This document shows positions 42,006-51,295 of a stretch of 64,000 bases of DNA, piece after piece. The translations under genes and the position numbers were made by a program. Every line of letters begins with the position of its first letter. Within the stretch, counting starts at the first letter, position 1. Source of the stretch: SPJN01 sp965229935 (lineage in GTDB: Bacteria > Pseudomonadota > Alphaproteobacteria > SPJN01); assembly GCA_965229935.1 (NCBI GenBank), contig CBDDKB010000002.1, forward strand, positions 2,232,001 to 2,296,000, in the 5' to 3' direction. The notes below the pieces were generated by a model. That model worked only from the letters and a program-made list of their open reading frames with translations. It was not told the origin of the DNA and ran no database searches.

Positions 42006-43937
42006 ATGACACAATCGACCAAAGACCAGATGGACCGCGCAGACAATCAGGCGATTGATCGGTCACATGCGACGCCTTTTAGTGACATGGTTCGTGGGCT
42101 CGACAGGCGGCAATTTATGGGGGCAGGGGCTGCGTCCATCGGGTTGGCAGGAGTCATCGGTGGGGCAGGCAAGGCTACTGCGGCGGCACAGAACACTCCT
42201 TCGACCATTACCTATGATGGTGTTAGCCAGCGCATGGATGATCGCTTTCATACGGCGGAAGGATACACCCACAATATTGTTGTCAGGCGCGGTGACCCGA
42301 TCTTGAAAGGTGCGCCCCAATTCAATCCGCGTGACATTGATCCGGATGCAGCCGCCCGTCAGTTTGGTGACAATAATGATTTTCTGGCCTTTCGCCCCAT
42401 GCATTCCCGCCGTGACGGGACGCGCCGCGGGCTGCTGGTCGCCAATCATGAATTTGTCGATGTGCGCACCTTTGTGCCTGACTATGAAACCCAGTTAAGG
42501 AACCCGAACCTGTGGCGCATGGCGCAGATGGCGCATGGCCTGTCCATTGTGGCGGTGGAGGAGGATCGACACTCCCGCGCATGGCGCCTTGCGCCCCTGT
42601 CTGATCGCGCCGCCGGTTTGAACCGCCGCATCACGGCCCATACGCCCATGCGAATTGCCGGTCCTGCAGCGGGGCACAGGCGGATGGCCACAAGCTATAG
42701 CCCCGATGGGATGGTTGCGCTGGGCACCTTTGGCAATTGCGCAGGCGGCATGACCCCCTGGGGGACTGTGCTAACCGCAGAGGAAAATGTGCAGTTCTAT
42801 TTTTCCGGCGATCCTACCCGCACAGATGAGGCTGAGAACTATAAACGCTTTGGCCTGACGGGGGAGGCTTTGTTCCCGTGGGGCGCGTTTGATCCGCGCT
42901 GGTCGGTTGATGAAGAACCGAATGAACCAAACCATGCAGGCTGGATGGTTGAGATTGATCCGACGGACCCGACCTCAACGCCAGTAAAGCGCACGGCACT
43001 GGGCCGCTTTAAACATGAAGGCGCGGGGCTTTTCATCAATCAGGATGGGCGCGTCGTTGTTTATATGGGCGATGATCAGCGGTTCGAATATCTCTATCGG
43101 TTCGTTTCAAAACACCGTTATCGCAAGGGCGATCAGGCCCATAATATGCGCTTGTTGGACGATGGGATCTTGTCCGTTGCGCAATTCAGCGACAATCAAG
43201 TGATCTGGCATCCGCTGGTTTACGGGCAGGGGCCACACACCAAGGCGAACGGCTTTGACAGTCAGGCCGATGTGGTGATCGAGGCACGCCGTGCTGCCGA
43301 TCTTGTCGGGGCAACGCCCATGGATAGGCCCGAGGATGTGGAGGTTAACCCCGTCACTGGGTCCGTCTTTGCGATTATGACAAATAATTCAAAGCGCACG
43401 GCAGAGCAGGCTGATGCTGCCAACCCTCGCGGGCCCAATAGCTCTGGCCATATTATTGAAATGATGCCGCCACAGAATGATCATTCTGCCAGCGTTTATG
43501 ACTGGACCATGTTCTTGATGGGGGGGCCGTTGGAAAGTGACGATAACAAGGCGCGCGGCGCCTATCATCCCCGTACAGGTGATGACGGGTGGTTTGCCTC
43601 TCCCGACAATATGACCTTTGATAAGAAAGGCCGCATCCTGATCGCAACAGATGGCAGCCCGAAAGAAGGTATTGCAGACGGTGTATGGATGGCAGATGTG
43701 CGTGGGCCCGGTCGCGCCTTACCCAAACGTCTGGTCGCCCTGCCAAACGGGGCAGAACTTTGTGGGCCCTGTCTGGTGCCAGATGATACGGCGCTGTTTG
43801 TGGCTGTTCAGCATCCCGGGTCTGGCAGCAGTTATGACAACCCCTCGACCCGATGGCCTGACTTTGACCCGGCTTTGCCGCCACGGTCAGCGGTTGCTGC
43901 CGTACGTCGTTATGACAGGCGCAAGATCGGCAGCTAG
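42006..43937 (+). CDS. PhoX-family phosphatase, Tat-exported
   Basis: 643 residues. The twin-arginine signal DRRQFMGAGAASIGLAGV (residues about 33-50) predicts folded export. PhoX/DUF839 signatures: GNCAGGMTPWGTVLTAEEN, RFKHEGAGLFI, MDRPEDVEVNPVTGSVFAIM and PDNMTFDKKGRILIATDG. PhoX enzymes are calcium/iron-dependent alkaline phosphatases common in marine bacteria under phosphate limitation. I see no convincing Pho box upstream. Its stop overlaps the convergent MFS gene by 4 bp. Confidence 0.88.
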   Translation: MTQSTKDQMDRADNQAIDRSHATPFSDMVRGLDRRQFMGAGAASIGLAGVIGGAGKATAAAQNTPSTITYDGVSQRMDDRFHTAEGYTHNIVVRRGDPILKGAPQFNPRDIDPDAAARQFGDNNDFLAFRPMHSRRDGTRRGLLVANHEFVDVRTFVPDYETQLRNPNLWRMAQMAHGLSIVAVEEDRHSRAWRLAPLSDRAAGLNRRITAHTPMRIAGPAAGHRRMATSYSPDGMVALGTFGNCAGGMTPWGTVLTAEENVQFYFSGDPTRTDEAENYKRFGLTGEALFPWGAFDPRWSVDEEPNEPNHAGWMVEIDPTDPTSTPVKRTALGRFKHEGAGLFINQDGRVVVYMGDDQRFEYLYRFVSKHRYRKGDQAHNMRLLDDGILSVAQFSDNQVIWHPLVYGQGPHTKANGFDSQADVVIEARRAADLVGATPMDRPEDVEVNPVTGSVFAIMTNNSKRTAEQADAANPRGPNSSGHIIEMMPPQNDHSASVYDWTMFLMGGPLESDDNKARGAYHPRTGDDGWFASPDNMTFDKKGRILIATDGSPKEGIADGVWMADVRGPGRALPKRLVALPNGAELCGPCLVPDDTALFVAVQHPGSGSSYDNPSTRWPDFDPALPPRSAVAAVRRYDRRKIGS

Positions 43938-45385
43938 TCAACCTCAGGCGAAATATCTTCCAGCGTTTTTGTTGCAGTCTCAGGAATGGCGAACCAGGCA
44001 ATCAGCGCGGATAACGGAATCAGCGCGAGGGGGATTGCGGTGGCATAGCCGAAATTCCCGATCAGATTGTACAAATAGCTTTGTGTCAGCAACCCGCCCA
44101 CAGCGGCGAGGGATGATACGATTGCCCGCACGGATGAGGCGGTCGATCTGTAAGAGGTTGGGAACAGCTCACCCCCCAGGGCTGACAAGGTCACCTCGGC
44201 ACAGAAGAAGGCAAATTGCGCCGTGACCCAAACCACGACAATCGCCCAACCATTAATGCCTGAATAGAACAGGGCCATGCCGCCTGCGCAAACAATCAGG
44301 CCGATGATTAAGATGGATTTGCGGCCTACCTGATCGGACAGGCGTCCGGCAAGGAAGTTGCCTGCAACCGCAATGGTGCCGCCGACAATATACATGGTAG
44401 AGGCAGCGCCGACTGACCAGCCAAGCTCTGTCTGCAGATATTTGGGCACAAACCACAGGGCTGCGCCCGCGCCAAAGGCAAAGGGGATGATCACCGCACA
44501 AATGGCAATCATGCGGCCCGGATAGGCCGTGACAACTGAAATCAGCGGCTTGAACATGGCAGTCCAGCCTTCAGACGCCTCGGCCTCCCGCCGATCCTGC
44601 TGGCCCTTGAAGCGGTCGGTTTCGTCAAGGCCGCGCCGCAGCCATGCCAGCAACAGCATGGGCCCGACGCCTAGCATGTAAAGGCCGCGCCAGTCATAGG
44701 GCAATATATCGATATTGGCATAGACGCCTGCGGCCAAGCCATGCCCGGCAGCGCCCAGCGCGCCAAGGGCACCGATGGCCCAGCCGCGTAGTCTGGGGTC
44801 CATCACCTCAACCACCACGACAAAACACAATATGTCTTCGGTATAAGCGCAAGCCCGGGCAAGGAATTGCAGGGCGACGAAGGCTTCTTTTGTGGGGGCA
44901 AAGGCTGTCAGGAAGGTAAAGGTCGCGGTGCCCAAAATCGTCAGCATTAACAGACGTCGTCGCCCCAAACGGTCGGCGAACAGGGCCAAGAATAGGCCGG
45001 GCAAAATCCCTAGCCGCATATAGGCGCCCAGCATGCCCACCTCGCCATCTGAAATGCCAAGGCTTTCCTGAATGCGGGGCAGGGCAAGGCCGAAAATCCC
45101 GATATCATAATGATTGACCATGATGGCAATGCCGACCAGCCAGAAAACTTTCATCTGTTCAGCAGCGGGGGCATAAGGGGGCCCAAGCTTGATGGCAGAT
45201 AGAGCGCGGCCCCAAAAGCGGGCGGCGGGGCCCATTTGGCGATAGCGTTCCCATTGTTCCTCAAGGGGCAGGGCACCTTCTGACGTATCAACGCGTTTTA
45301 AGGCCCATTCGGGTACATCGACCGGAATCTCTGCAGTATCAATTACAGGTTGTGCGACGTGCTTGTCTTGCGTCGTATCTGTCAT
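43934..45385 (-). CDS. Major facilitator superfamily transporter (sugar/aromatic-acid porter type)
   Basis: 483 residues from the ATG at 45385, which is preceded by GGGGGA; an earlier in-frame ATG (45397) is possible. Twelve helices, with the MFS loop signature FADRLGRRRLLML between helices 2 and 3 and AGRLSDQVGRKSIL between 8 and 9. A long cytoplasmic N-terminus of about 75 residues precedes helix 1. The substrate is probably an organic acid, but that is not certain. The gene is leftward and its neighbours are unrelated in strand. Confidence 0.85.
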   Translation of the reverse strand: MTDTTQDKHVAQPVIDTAEIPVDVPEWALKRVDTSEGALPLEEQWERYRQMGPAARFWGRALSAIKLGPPYAPAAEQMKVFWLVGIAIMVNHYDIGIFGLALPRIQESLGISDGEVGMLGAYMRLGILPGLFLALFADRLGRRRLLMLTILGTATFTFLTAFAPTKEAFVALQFLARACAYTEDILCFVVVVEVMDPRLRGWAIGALGALGAAGHGLAAGVYANIDILPYDWRGLYMLGVGPMLLLAWLRRGLDETDRFKGQQDRREAEASEGWTAMFKPLISVVTAYPGRMIAICAVIIPFAFGAGAALWFVPKYLQTELGWSVGAASTMYIVGGTIAVAGNFLAGRLSDQVGRKSILIIGLIVCAGGMALFYSGINGWAIVVVWVTAQFAFFCAEVTLSALGGELFPTSYRSTASSVRAIVSSLAAVGGLLTQSYLYNLIGNFGYATAIPLALIPLSALIAWFAIPETATKTLEDISPEVD

Positions 45386-45561
45386 GAAGTCCCCCATGCG
45401 GTGCTGCCCCCATGTCGGCAGACCACAGTCCAAAACTATTGCTGCTATTAAGCAAAGATTGCCCTAAATGACAAACAATCATGTCAATAAGGAGGCAATA
45501 TGCATCAGGCAAGCGGGGGTAATTGGGCAATTTCCGGGCGGATTAGGACCGCCCAAGACGA

Positions 45562-45804
45562 TTAGTCCGATGAATCGATTGACGCGGCGATGATGCCTGC
45601 TGTGACAGCCAGCAACAATGTGCCTGCCGCCACCAGCCATGGGGTCATTTCGCCGGATTTCTGGCTTTCCAAGGTGCCGCCACCGGCCTGACTTTGACGC
45701 GGATCAGGATAGCCATCACCAAACAGGGCACAGCCTGAGGTCAGGCTGACCAAAAAGGAAATTGCCAGTACGGAGGGAATACGAAAACGCGACTGTTTGG
45801 TCAT
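45562..45804 (-). CDS. Small lipoprotein with C-terminal helix, unknown function
   Basis: 80 residues from the ATG at 45804; the frame is open further upstream but only this start places the signal correctly. Lipobox LTSGC with the modified Cys near residue 25, then a short Gly/Gln-rich linker, and a hydrophobic segment (about 55-76, WLVAAGTLLLAVTAGIIAAS). No family recognised. Confidence 0.55.
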   Translation of the reverse strand: MTKQSRFRIPSVLAISFLVSLTSGCALFGDGYPDPRQSQAGGGTLESQKSGEMTPWLVAAGTLLLAVTAGIIAASIDSSD

Positions 45805-46028
45805 GGGACCCCTATCGGACAGGACCCGTACCCCATCGGGCCGGATCATGGAAAACGTCCTCAATGGCTACCGACTAGCGCGCGCAACGTCAAGCGGTCA
45901 TTGCGGCCCGGCGACACAGACCAAGGGGTAAGTTTGTAGGGCTAGGGGACAGCAAGTGCTTCCAATTTGCGCCGGGGGGCTTATGATCCGCGCATCTCCT
46001 ATTTCTATATAGATTTTTATACGAGGAC

Positions 46029-47786
46029 ATGATGACGACAATCGCCACCCTTCCTGAAAATTGGCCTGCCATGAGCATCGCTGACGCCCATGCCTTGATG
46101 ACCGCCACGGACGACAGCCCCTTTGCGATGGAAGAGGCTGATATTAATGGTGTTACCTTGCGGGTTTGGAAAAATGCCGCCCCGTCCTTGCGCGCCATGT
46201 TCGAAGAAAGCCGCGCCCATGGCGAGCTTGAATATATGGTCTATGAAGGGGAACGGATTACCTTTGAGGCCCATTACCGTGCCGTCGTTAAGTTGGCGAC
46301 CGCCCTTGTTGATGATTTCGGCGTCAAGAAAGGCGACCGGGTTGCCCTGATCATGCGTAATTTCCCCGAATGGGCGGTCAGCTTTTGGGCGGCAACTTCT
46401 ATCGGGGCTGTGATCGTTCCACTGAATGCATGGCTGACGGGTGAGGAGCTTGAGTATGGCGTGTCTGACTGCGGTGCGCGCGTCGCCATTGTTGATGAGG
46501 ACCGTTACCACCGCTTGGCACCCCATCTTGATGGACTGACGGATCTGAAATCATTGTTGGTTGCCCGCGCCGCGCCCACTTTTGATGGCAAGGCCGAACG
46601 GTTTGAAAAGGTTGTGGGTGCCCCGGCAGACTATATGAGCCTGCCTGCAGATGCCGCATTACCCCCTTGCGAGATTGAGCCTGAGGATAATGCCACCATC
46701 TTCTACACCTCTGGCACTACGGGGAAACCTAAAGGGGCGCTTGGAACGCAACGGAACATTACGGGCAATCTAGTCAGCCTTGGCGTCAGCCGTATCCGCG
46801 CCATGCTGCGCCGGGGTGAGATTCCCCAACCACCCAGCGAGGATGATCCTAAAACCGCCATGCTCTTGTCGGTGCCCTTGTTTCACGCAACAGGTTGCCA
46901 TTCTATTCTGGTGCCGATGCTGGTTGCTGGGAACAAGCTGGTGATCATGCACAAATGGGACCCGACACGTGCGCTTGAACTTATTCAGGAAGAAAAGATC
47001 AATGGCTTTGGCGGTGTGCCCGCAATGGTGTGGCAAGTTTTAGAGCATCCCAATTTCCATGACTATGACACCTCATCTGTTGAAGGTGTGTCTTATGGCG
47101 GTGCGCCGTCTGCACCTGAACTGGTGGCGCGTATTGCGCAGGAATTCCCCAAGGCTGCGCCCGGGAACGGGTATGGCCTGACAGAAACAAGTTCTGTCAC
47201 AACACAGAATGTGGGTGAGGATTATCAGAACCGCCCCGACAGTGCCGGCCCAGCCGTGCCTGTTGTTGATCTGCGTGTTGTGGATGCGGACGGGAACGAT
47301 GTGCCAGCCGGTGAAATTGGTGAGCTTTGGATCAAGGGCCCCAATGTTGTGAAGGGCTATTGGAACAAGCCTGAGGCCACCGAAAAAAGCTTCACCAAAG
47401 AAGGCTGGTTCAAATCGGGCGATCTTGTGAAGATCGACGAGGAAGGCTTTGTCTTCATTCTGGACCGCGCCAAGGACATGCTGATCCGTGGCGGCGAGAA
47501 TATCTATTCGGTCGAAATCGAAGATGTGCTTTATGCCTATCCCGGCGTGATGGATGCGGCGATTGTCGGCATCCCCCATAAGGTGCTGGGCGAGGAGGTT
47601 GGCGCCGTTGTGCAGGTTGCCCCCGATGCCAGCGTGACACAGGAACAATTGCAGGATCATGTGCGTCAGCATCTTGCCGCCTTTAAAGTACCGATCAAGA
47701 TCGACATTCGTACAGAACCTTTGCCGCGCAATGCCAATGGCAAGATTCTGAAGAACGAATTGCGCGAACAGATTCTACAAAACTAA
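46029..47786 (+). CDS. Adenylate-forming acyl-CoA ligase 1
   Basis: 585 residues. AMP-binding motif TIFYTSGTTGKPKGALGTQR, then GYGLTET and GDLVKIDEEGFVFILDRAKD, then the catalytic Lys in LPRNANGKILKNELR. It activates a carboxylic acid as acyl-AMP and transfers it to CoA. The substrate is unknown. It shares extended blocks (HKWDPTRALELIQEE) with the second ligase at 48654-50414, so the two are paralogues. An SDR gene follows after 38 bp. Confidence 0.9.
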   Translation: MMTTIATLPENWPAMSIADAHALMTATDDSPFAMEEADINGVTLRVWKNAAPSLRAMFEESRAHGELEYMVYEGERITFEAHYRAVVKLATALVDDFGVKKGDRVALIMRNFPEWAVSFWAATSIGAVIVPLNAWLTGEELEYGVSDCGARVAIVDEDRYHRLAPHLDGLTDLKSLLVARAAPTFDGKAERFEKVVGAPADYMSLPADAALPPCEIEPEDNATIFYTSGTTGKPKGALGTQRNITGNLVSLGVSRIRAMLRRGEIPQPPSEDDPKTAMLLSVPLFHATGCHSILVPMLVAGNKLVIMHKWDPTRALELIQEEKINGFGGVPAMVWQVLEHPNFHDYDTSSVEGVSYGGAPSAPELVARIAQEFPKAAPGNGYGLTETSSVTTQNVGEDYQNRPDSAGPAVPVVDLRVVDADGNDVPAGEIGELWIKGPNVVKGYWNKPEATEKSFTKEGWFKSGDLVKIDEEGFVFILDRAKDMLIRGGENIYSVEIEDVLYAYPGVMDAAIVGIPHKVLGEEVGAVVQVAPDASVTQEQLQDHVRQHLAAFKVPIKIDIRTEPLPRNANGKILKNELREQILQN

Positions 47787-47824
47787 TCATCCGACACATT
47801 TACTTTTAAACTATGGGGGACTTT

Positions 47825-48598
47825 ATGTCTGGAAACTCACTTGCGGGACGCACCGCACTTGTCACAGGCGGCTCGCGCGGTATTGGCCGTGCGATCTGTC
47901 AGTTCCTGGCCGAAGAAGGCGCAACAGTTGCCGTCAATTATAATCGCGATAGCGATGCTGCCGACGAAACAGTGCGACTGATCAAAGACGCGGGCGGCAA
48001 GGCGCAAAGCTTTGGCGGGTCTGTGAATGACCCTGATGCCGCGCACAAGCTGGTTGCCGATGTCGAAGCAGCCTTTGGCCCGATTTCAATCCTTGTGAAC
48101 AATGCCGGGATTGCAAGTCGTGGGCAGTCGATCGAAAAGACAGACCCGCAGGAATTGATGAAGGTGCTGGCCGTTCATGCGATGGGCCCGTTCTTCGTCA
48201 CGCAGGCGGCGTTGCCCGGTATGCGGACATGTGAACGTGGTGACGTCATCGTGATTTCGTCAGTTGCAACCAAAACCCTGAACGCACGCGGCGCGCCCTA
48301 TAATATGGGTAAGACTGCGGCAGACGCCTTTGCCTATACGCTGGCGAAGGAAGAAAAGAAAAACAATATCTATGCCAATATTGTGGCACCCGGTCTGGTC
48401 GACACCGACATGGGGCAACGTTTGATGAAGGCAACAGCAGGCGTTGAAGATTTGCGCCAGCTTGATGCTGCCATGCCCTTCGGCCATGTCTGCCAGCCAG
48501 AGGAAATCGCGTCTACTGTGCGGTTCCTGGTCAGCCCTGCCAACACCTATATGACTGGGCAGAAAGTCTTTGTGGATGGTGGTCAGTCAGACGGCTGA
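47825..48598 (+). CDS. Short-chain dehydrogenase/reductase 1
   Basis: 257 residues from the ATG at 47825, preceded by GGGGGAC; an in-frame ATG 12 bp earlier is unlikely. Cofactor motif VTGGSRGIGRA, NNAGIA, catalytic Ser and YNMGK, and C-terminal FVDGGQSDG. The Asn/Arg after beta-2 (NYNRDS) suggests NADP preference. Operonic with ligase 1; a 3-ketoacyl-type reduction or alcohol oxidation is possible. Confidence 0.9.
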   Translation: MSGNSLAGRTALVTGGSRGIGRAICQFLAEEGATVAVNYNRDSDAADETVRLIKDAGGKAQSFGGSVNDPDAAHKLVADVEAAFGPISILVNNAGIASRGQSIEKTDPQELMKVLAVHAMGPFFVTQAALPGMRTCERGDVIVISSVATKTLNARGAPYNMGKTAADAFAYTLAKEEKKNNIYANIVAPGLVDTDMGQRLMKATAGVEDLRQLDAAMPFGHVCQPEEIASTVRFLVSPANTYMTGQKVFVDGGQSDG

Positions 48599-48622
48599 TC
48601 AGCATTACAACAGTACAAAAGC

Positions 48623-48649
48623 AAAGGCCCGGGAAATTCCCGGGCCTTT
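48623..48649. terminator. Shared bidirectional terminator of the two ligase units
   Basis: AAAGGCCCGGGAA and TTCCCGGGCCTTT form a perfect 13-bp inverted repeat (single central base), with A and T ends that serve both directions, between the convergent SDR 1 and ligase 2 genes. Confidence 0.8.
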
Positions 48650-48653
48650 CTGG

Positions 48654-50414
48654 TTAAGCGTTGATGCGGTCTTCTTTAAGTTGCCGCTTGAAGATTTTGC
48701 CCGTTGCACCGCGTGGCAAAGGCTCGTCCGTCAGGTCGATGCGGGCAGGGATCTTGAATTTGGCAAGCCGTTCGCCGACATGGGCCATCAGTTCCTCTGC
48801 CGTGATGCTCATCCCCGGTTTGGGCATGACGACGGCAGTCAATGACTCACCCAAGCGTTCATCAGGCAGGCCAAACACGGCGGCTTCAGACACGGCGTCA
48901 TGTTCGTAAAGCGCGCTTTCAACTTCGATGCATGAGATGTTTTCACCGCCGCGCACGACAATATCCTTGATACGGTCAACGATGTAGAGGAAGCCGTCTT
49001 CGTCCAGCTTGCCAACATCGCCAGTGCGCAGGAAGCCATCTTCATCAATGGCAGCGCGGGTGGCGCTTTCATTGTTCCAATAGCAGCGGATGTTGGACGG
49101 TGTTTTCATCATCACCTCGCCCACTTCACCCGTTGGCACCGGATTGCCGTTTTCATCGGCGCATTTCAGCTCGATAAGCGGCGAATTGGGACGACCCGTG
49201 CTGGCAGGCTTTAGCAGATAGTTAAAGCCGCCGTTGGAGCAGCCAATCGCATTGGTTTCGGTCAGGCCGTACCCTTGTGCCGGGGCTGCGGCAGGAAACT
49301 TCTCGGTAATTTTTTTCACATGCTCCGGCGGGCGGGCAGCACCACCACCTGACAATTCGATCAGCGTGCTGGTGTCATATTTGTCAGCCTCAGGATGCTG
49401 GGTCAGCTCCCACGACATGGTCGGCACACCAAGGAAGTTGGTGACGCCCTCTTCCTGAATAAGTTCCAGCGCGCGGGTCGGGTCCCACTTATACATAAGG
49501 ACAAGCTTGCGGCCCAAAATGATGGATACGAGGAAGATCGCGTGGCTGCCCGTCACATGGAACATAGGCACAGCAACCAGAGAGATCATCTGCGGTGCTT
49601 CCGCTGGCGGTTCAGCCGGGGTTTCTCCGCGCGCGGTTGCTTCGGTTGCTTCATCCTCTGCCTTGATGGCGTTGGCAGTCAAACCGCCAACAGCCCATGA
49701 CACCAAAGATGACAGGATCGCCCGGTGGGTCGACACGGCCCCTTTAGGGTTACCTGTAGAACCGGATGTGTACAGGATCAGCACATCATCATCTGTCTGC
49801 GCGCCAAGATCGGGGAAGGCGTCCTGGTCGTCACCATCCAGCAGATCGTTGAATTCTAACACGCCATCAGGGCGGCTGTCGGCACGAACGGATATCAGCG
49901 TCAGGCCCATCTTGTCTTTAAGCGGCATCAGCGTATCAACGCGCTGCGCGTCGCAAAAAACAAACTTTGCCCCACAGTCATTCAAGCCGTAGGAAAACTC
50001 ATCTTCGGTCCACCAGGCATTGACGGGGACGGCAACCGCACCTGCACCAGTGATGGCGATGAAGGCGACAAACCATTCGGGGAAGTTGCGCATGGCAATG
50101 GCAACTTTTGTGTCCTTGGTGATGCCGAATTCACTGACCAGACGGTGGGACAATTTCTTGGCCCGCGCCATTACATCACCGAAGGTGTAGCGCTCACCCT
50201 CATAGATCAGGAATTCCTTGTCCGCATGCGGCGTGGCCAGATCATAATAGGCCGCCATAGAAGGCGGTGCGTCACGGAAGACGCGATAGGTGATGCCGCG
50301 AATTTCCTGTTCCACGATGGGAAAGGCCCCATCTGCGGCGGTAATCGCCTCCAGCCGTTCATAGACCCGTAAATCGGCTTTGCCAGCTTCGTATAATTCC
50401 TTACCTGTTGGCAT
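48654..50414 (-). CDS. Adenylate-forming acyl-CoA ligase 2
   Basis: 586 residues. LILYTSGSTGNPKGAVSTHR, GYGLTETNAIG, GDVGKLDEDGFLYIVDRIKD and catalytic Lys in LPRGATGKIFKRQLK. Related to ligase 1 throughout, with an insertion of about 20 residues around 250 (AEDEATEATARGETPAEPPAEA), acidic and Pro-rich. It follows SDR 2 (69-bp gap) on the minus strand. Confidence 0.9.
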   Translation of the reverse strand: MPTGKELYEAGKADLRVYERLEAITAADGAFPIVEQEIRGITYRVFRDAPPSMAAYYDLATPHADKEFLIYEGERYTFGDVMARAKKLSHRLVSEFGITKDTKVAIAMRNFPEWFVAFIAITGAGAVAVPVNAWWTEDEFSYGLNDCGAKFVFCDAQRVDTLMPLKDKMGLTLISVRADSRPDGVLEFNDLLDGDDQDAFPDLGAQTDDDVLILYTSGSTGNPKGAVSTHRAILSSLVSWAVGGLTANAIKAEDEATEATARGETPAEPPAEAPQMISLVAVPMFHVTGSHAIFLVSIILGRKLVLMYKWDPTRALELIQEEGVTNFLGVPTMSWELTQHPEADKYDTSTLIELSGGGAARPPEHVKKITEKFPAAAPAQGYGLTETNAIGCSNGGFNYLLKPASTGRPNSPLIELKCADENGNPVPTGEVGEVMMKTPSNIRCYWNNESATRAAIDEDGFLRTGDVGKLDEDGFLYIVDRIKDIVVRGGENISCIEVESALYEHDAVSEAAVFGLPDERLGESLTAVVMPKPGMSITAEELMAHVGERLAKFKIPARIDLTDEPLPRGATGKIFKRQLKEDRINA

Positions 50415-50483
50415 AGATGCCCCCCAAAATTGCAGTTTTTACGATTGTGGCGCTGTTAAACCATAAACTGACGAATTGTCAAC

Positions 50484-51278
50484 TCAGCCGCCCAGCAGCT
50501 TGTCACGGAAGCGGATCATGCCGCCGATCCAGCGGTCATAATTGGCGGTTTTGCCTTGCATATAGTCTTTAACCTGGGGGTGGGGCAGGATCAGGAAGCT
50601 TTCTTGATTAAGGCCATCGACTACACAATCGGCCAATTCTTCGGGGGTGATCATACCGTCTGCGGCGGCGGCATCCTTGTCGCCACTTGCCCCCGCAGTC
50701 ATGTTGGTGACGACCCCTTGCGGGCAAAGCAGTGACACCTTGATGCCTTGATTGGCATGGGTGATGGCAAGCGATTCACCAAAGCCGATCGCGGCATGTT
50801 TGGTCACCGAATAGGTTGCGGACCCAATTTGTGACAATAGACCAGCGGCAGACGCTGTGTGTAGGAAATAGCCGCCCCCTTGGGAGATCATGCCCGGCAG
50901 GCAGGCACGGGCGGCATAGACATGGGCCATCAAATTGACCTGCCATGACCGTTCCCAATCTGCGTTGGAGGCACCTTCAACCCCGGCGCCTGGGCCATCA
51001 CTCAATGCAATGCCCGCGTTGGAGCACATAAGGTCAACCCCATTCCCGTCCTGTTCGGCCTGTGCAACCAGTGCCTTGATTTGATCTTCATCAGTGACGT
51101 CAACGCCGATGCCGACACCGCCAACTTCTTCGGCAACGGCCTTCACGCCAGCCTCGTCAATGTCTGCCAAGAACAGATGGGCGGCACCTGCAGCCTTGAA
51201 GCGGCGCGCCAATGCGGCGCCAATACCGTTGGGTGCGCCTGCGCCCGTGATCACAATAGTTTTGCCGTCTAGTTTCAT
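50484..51278 (-). CDS. Short-chain dehydrogenase/reductase 2
   Basis: 264 residues. Cofactor motif ITGAGAPNGIGAALARRF with a two-residue insertion in the usual TGxxxGIG, SNAGIA, catalytic Ser, YSVTKHAAI. Asp after beta-2 (LADIDEAG) suggests NAD preference. It lies between GH20 (17-bp gap) and ligase 2 on the same strand; all three may be one transcript, though a hexosaminidase with these is a mixed set. Confidence 0.88.
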   Translation of the reverse strand: MKLDGKTIVITGAGAPNGIGAALARRFKAAGAAHLFLADIDEAGVKAVAEEVGGVGIGVDVTDEDQIKALVAQAEQDGNGVDLMCSNAGIALSDGPGAGVEGASNADWERSWQVNLMAHVYAARACLPGMISQGGGYFLHTASAAGLLSQIGSATYSVTKHAAIGFGESLAITHANQGIKVSLLCPQGVVTNMTAGASGDKDAAAADGMITPEELADCVVDGLNQESFLILPHPQVKDYMQGKTANYDRWIGGMIRFRDKLLGG

Positions 51279-51295
51279 GTCAGTGTCCTTCTAGT

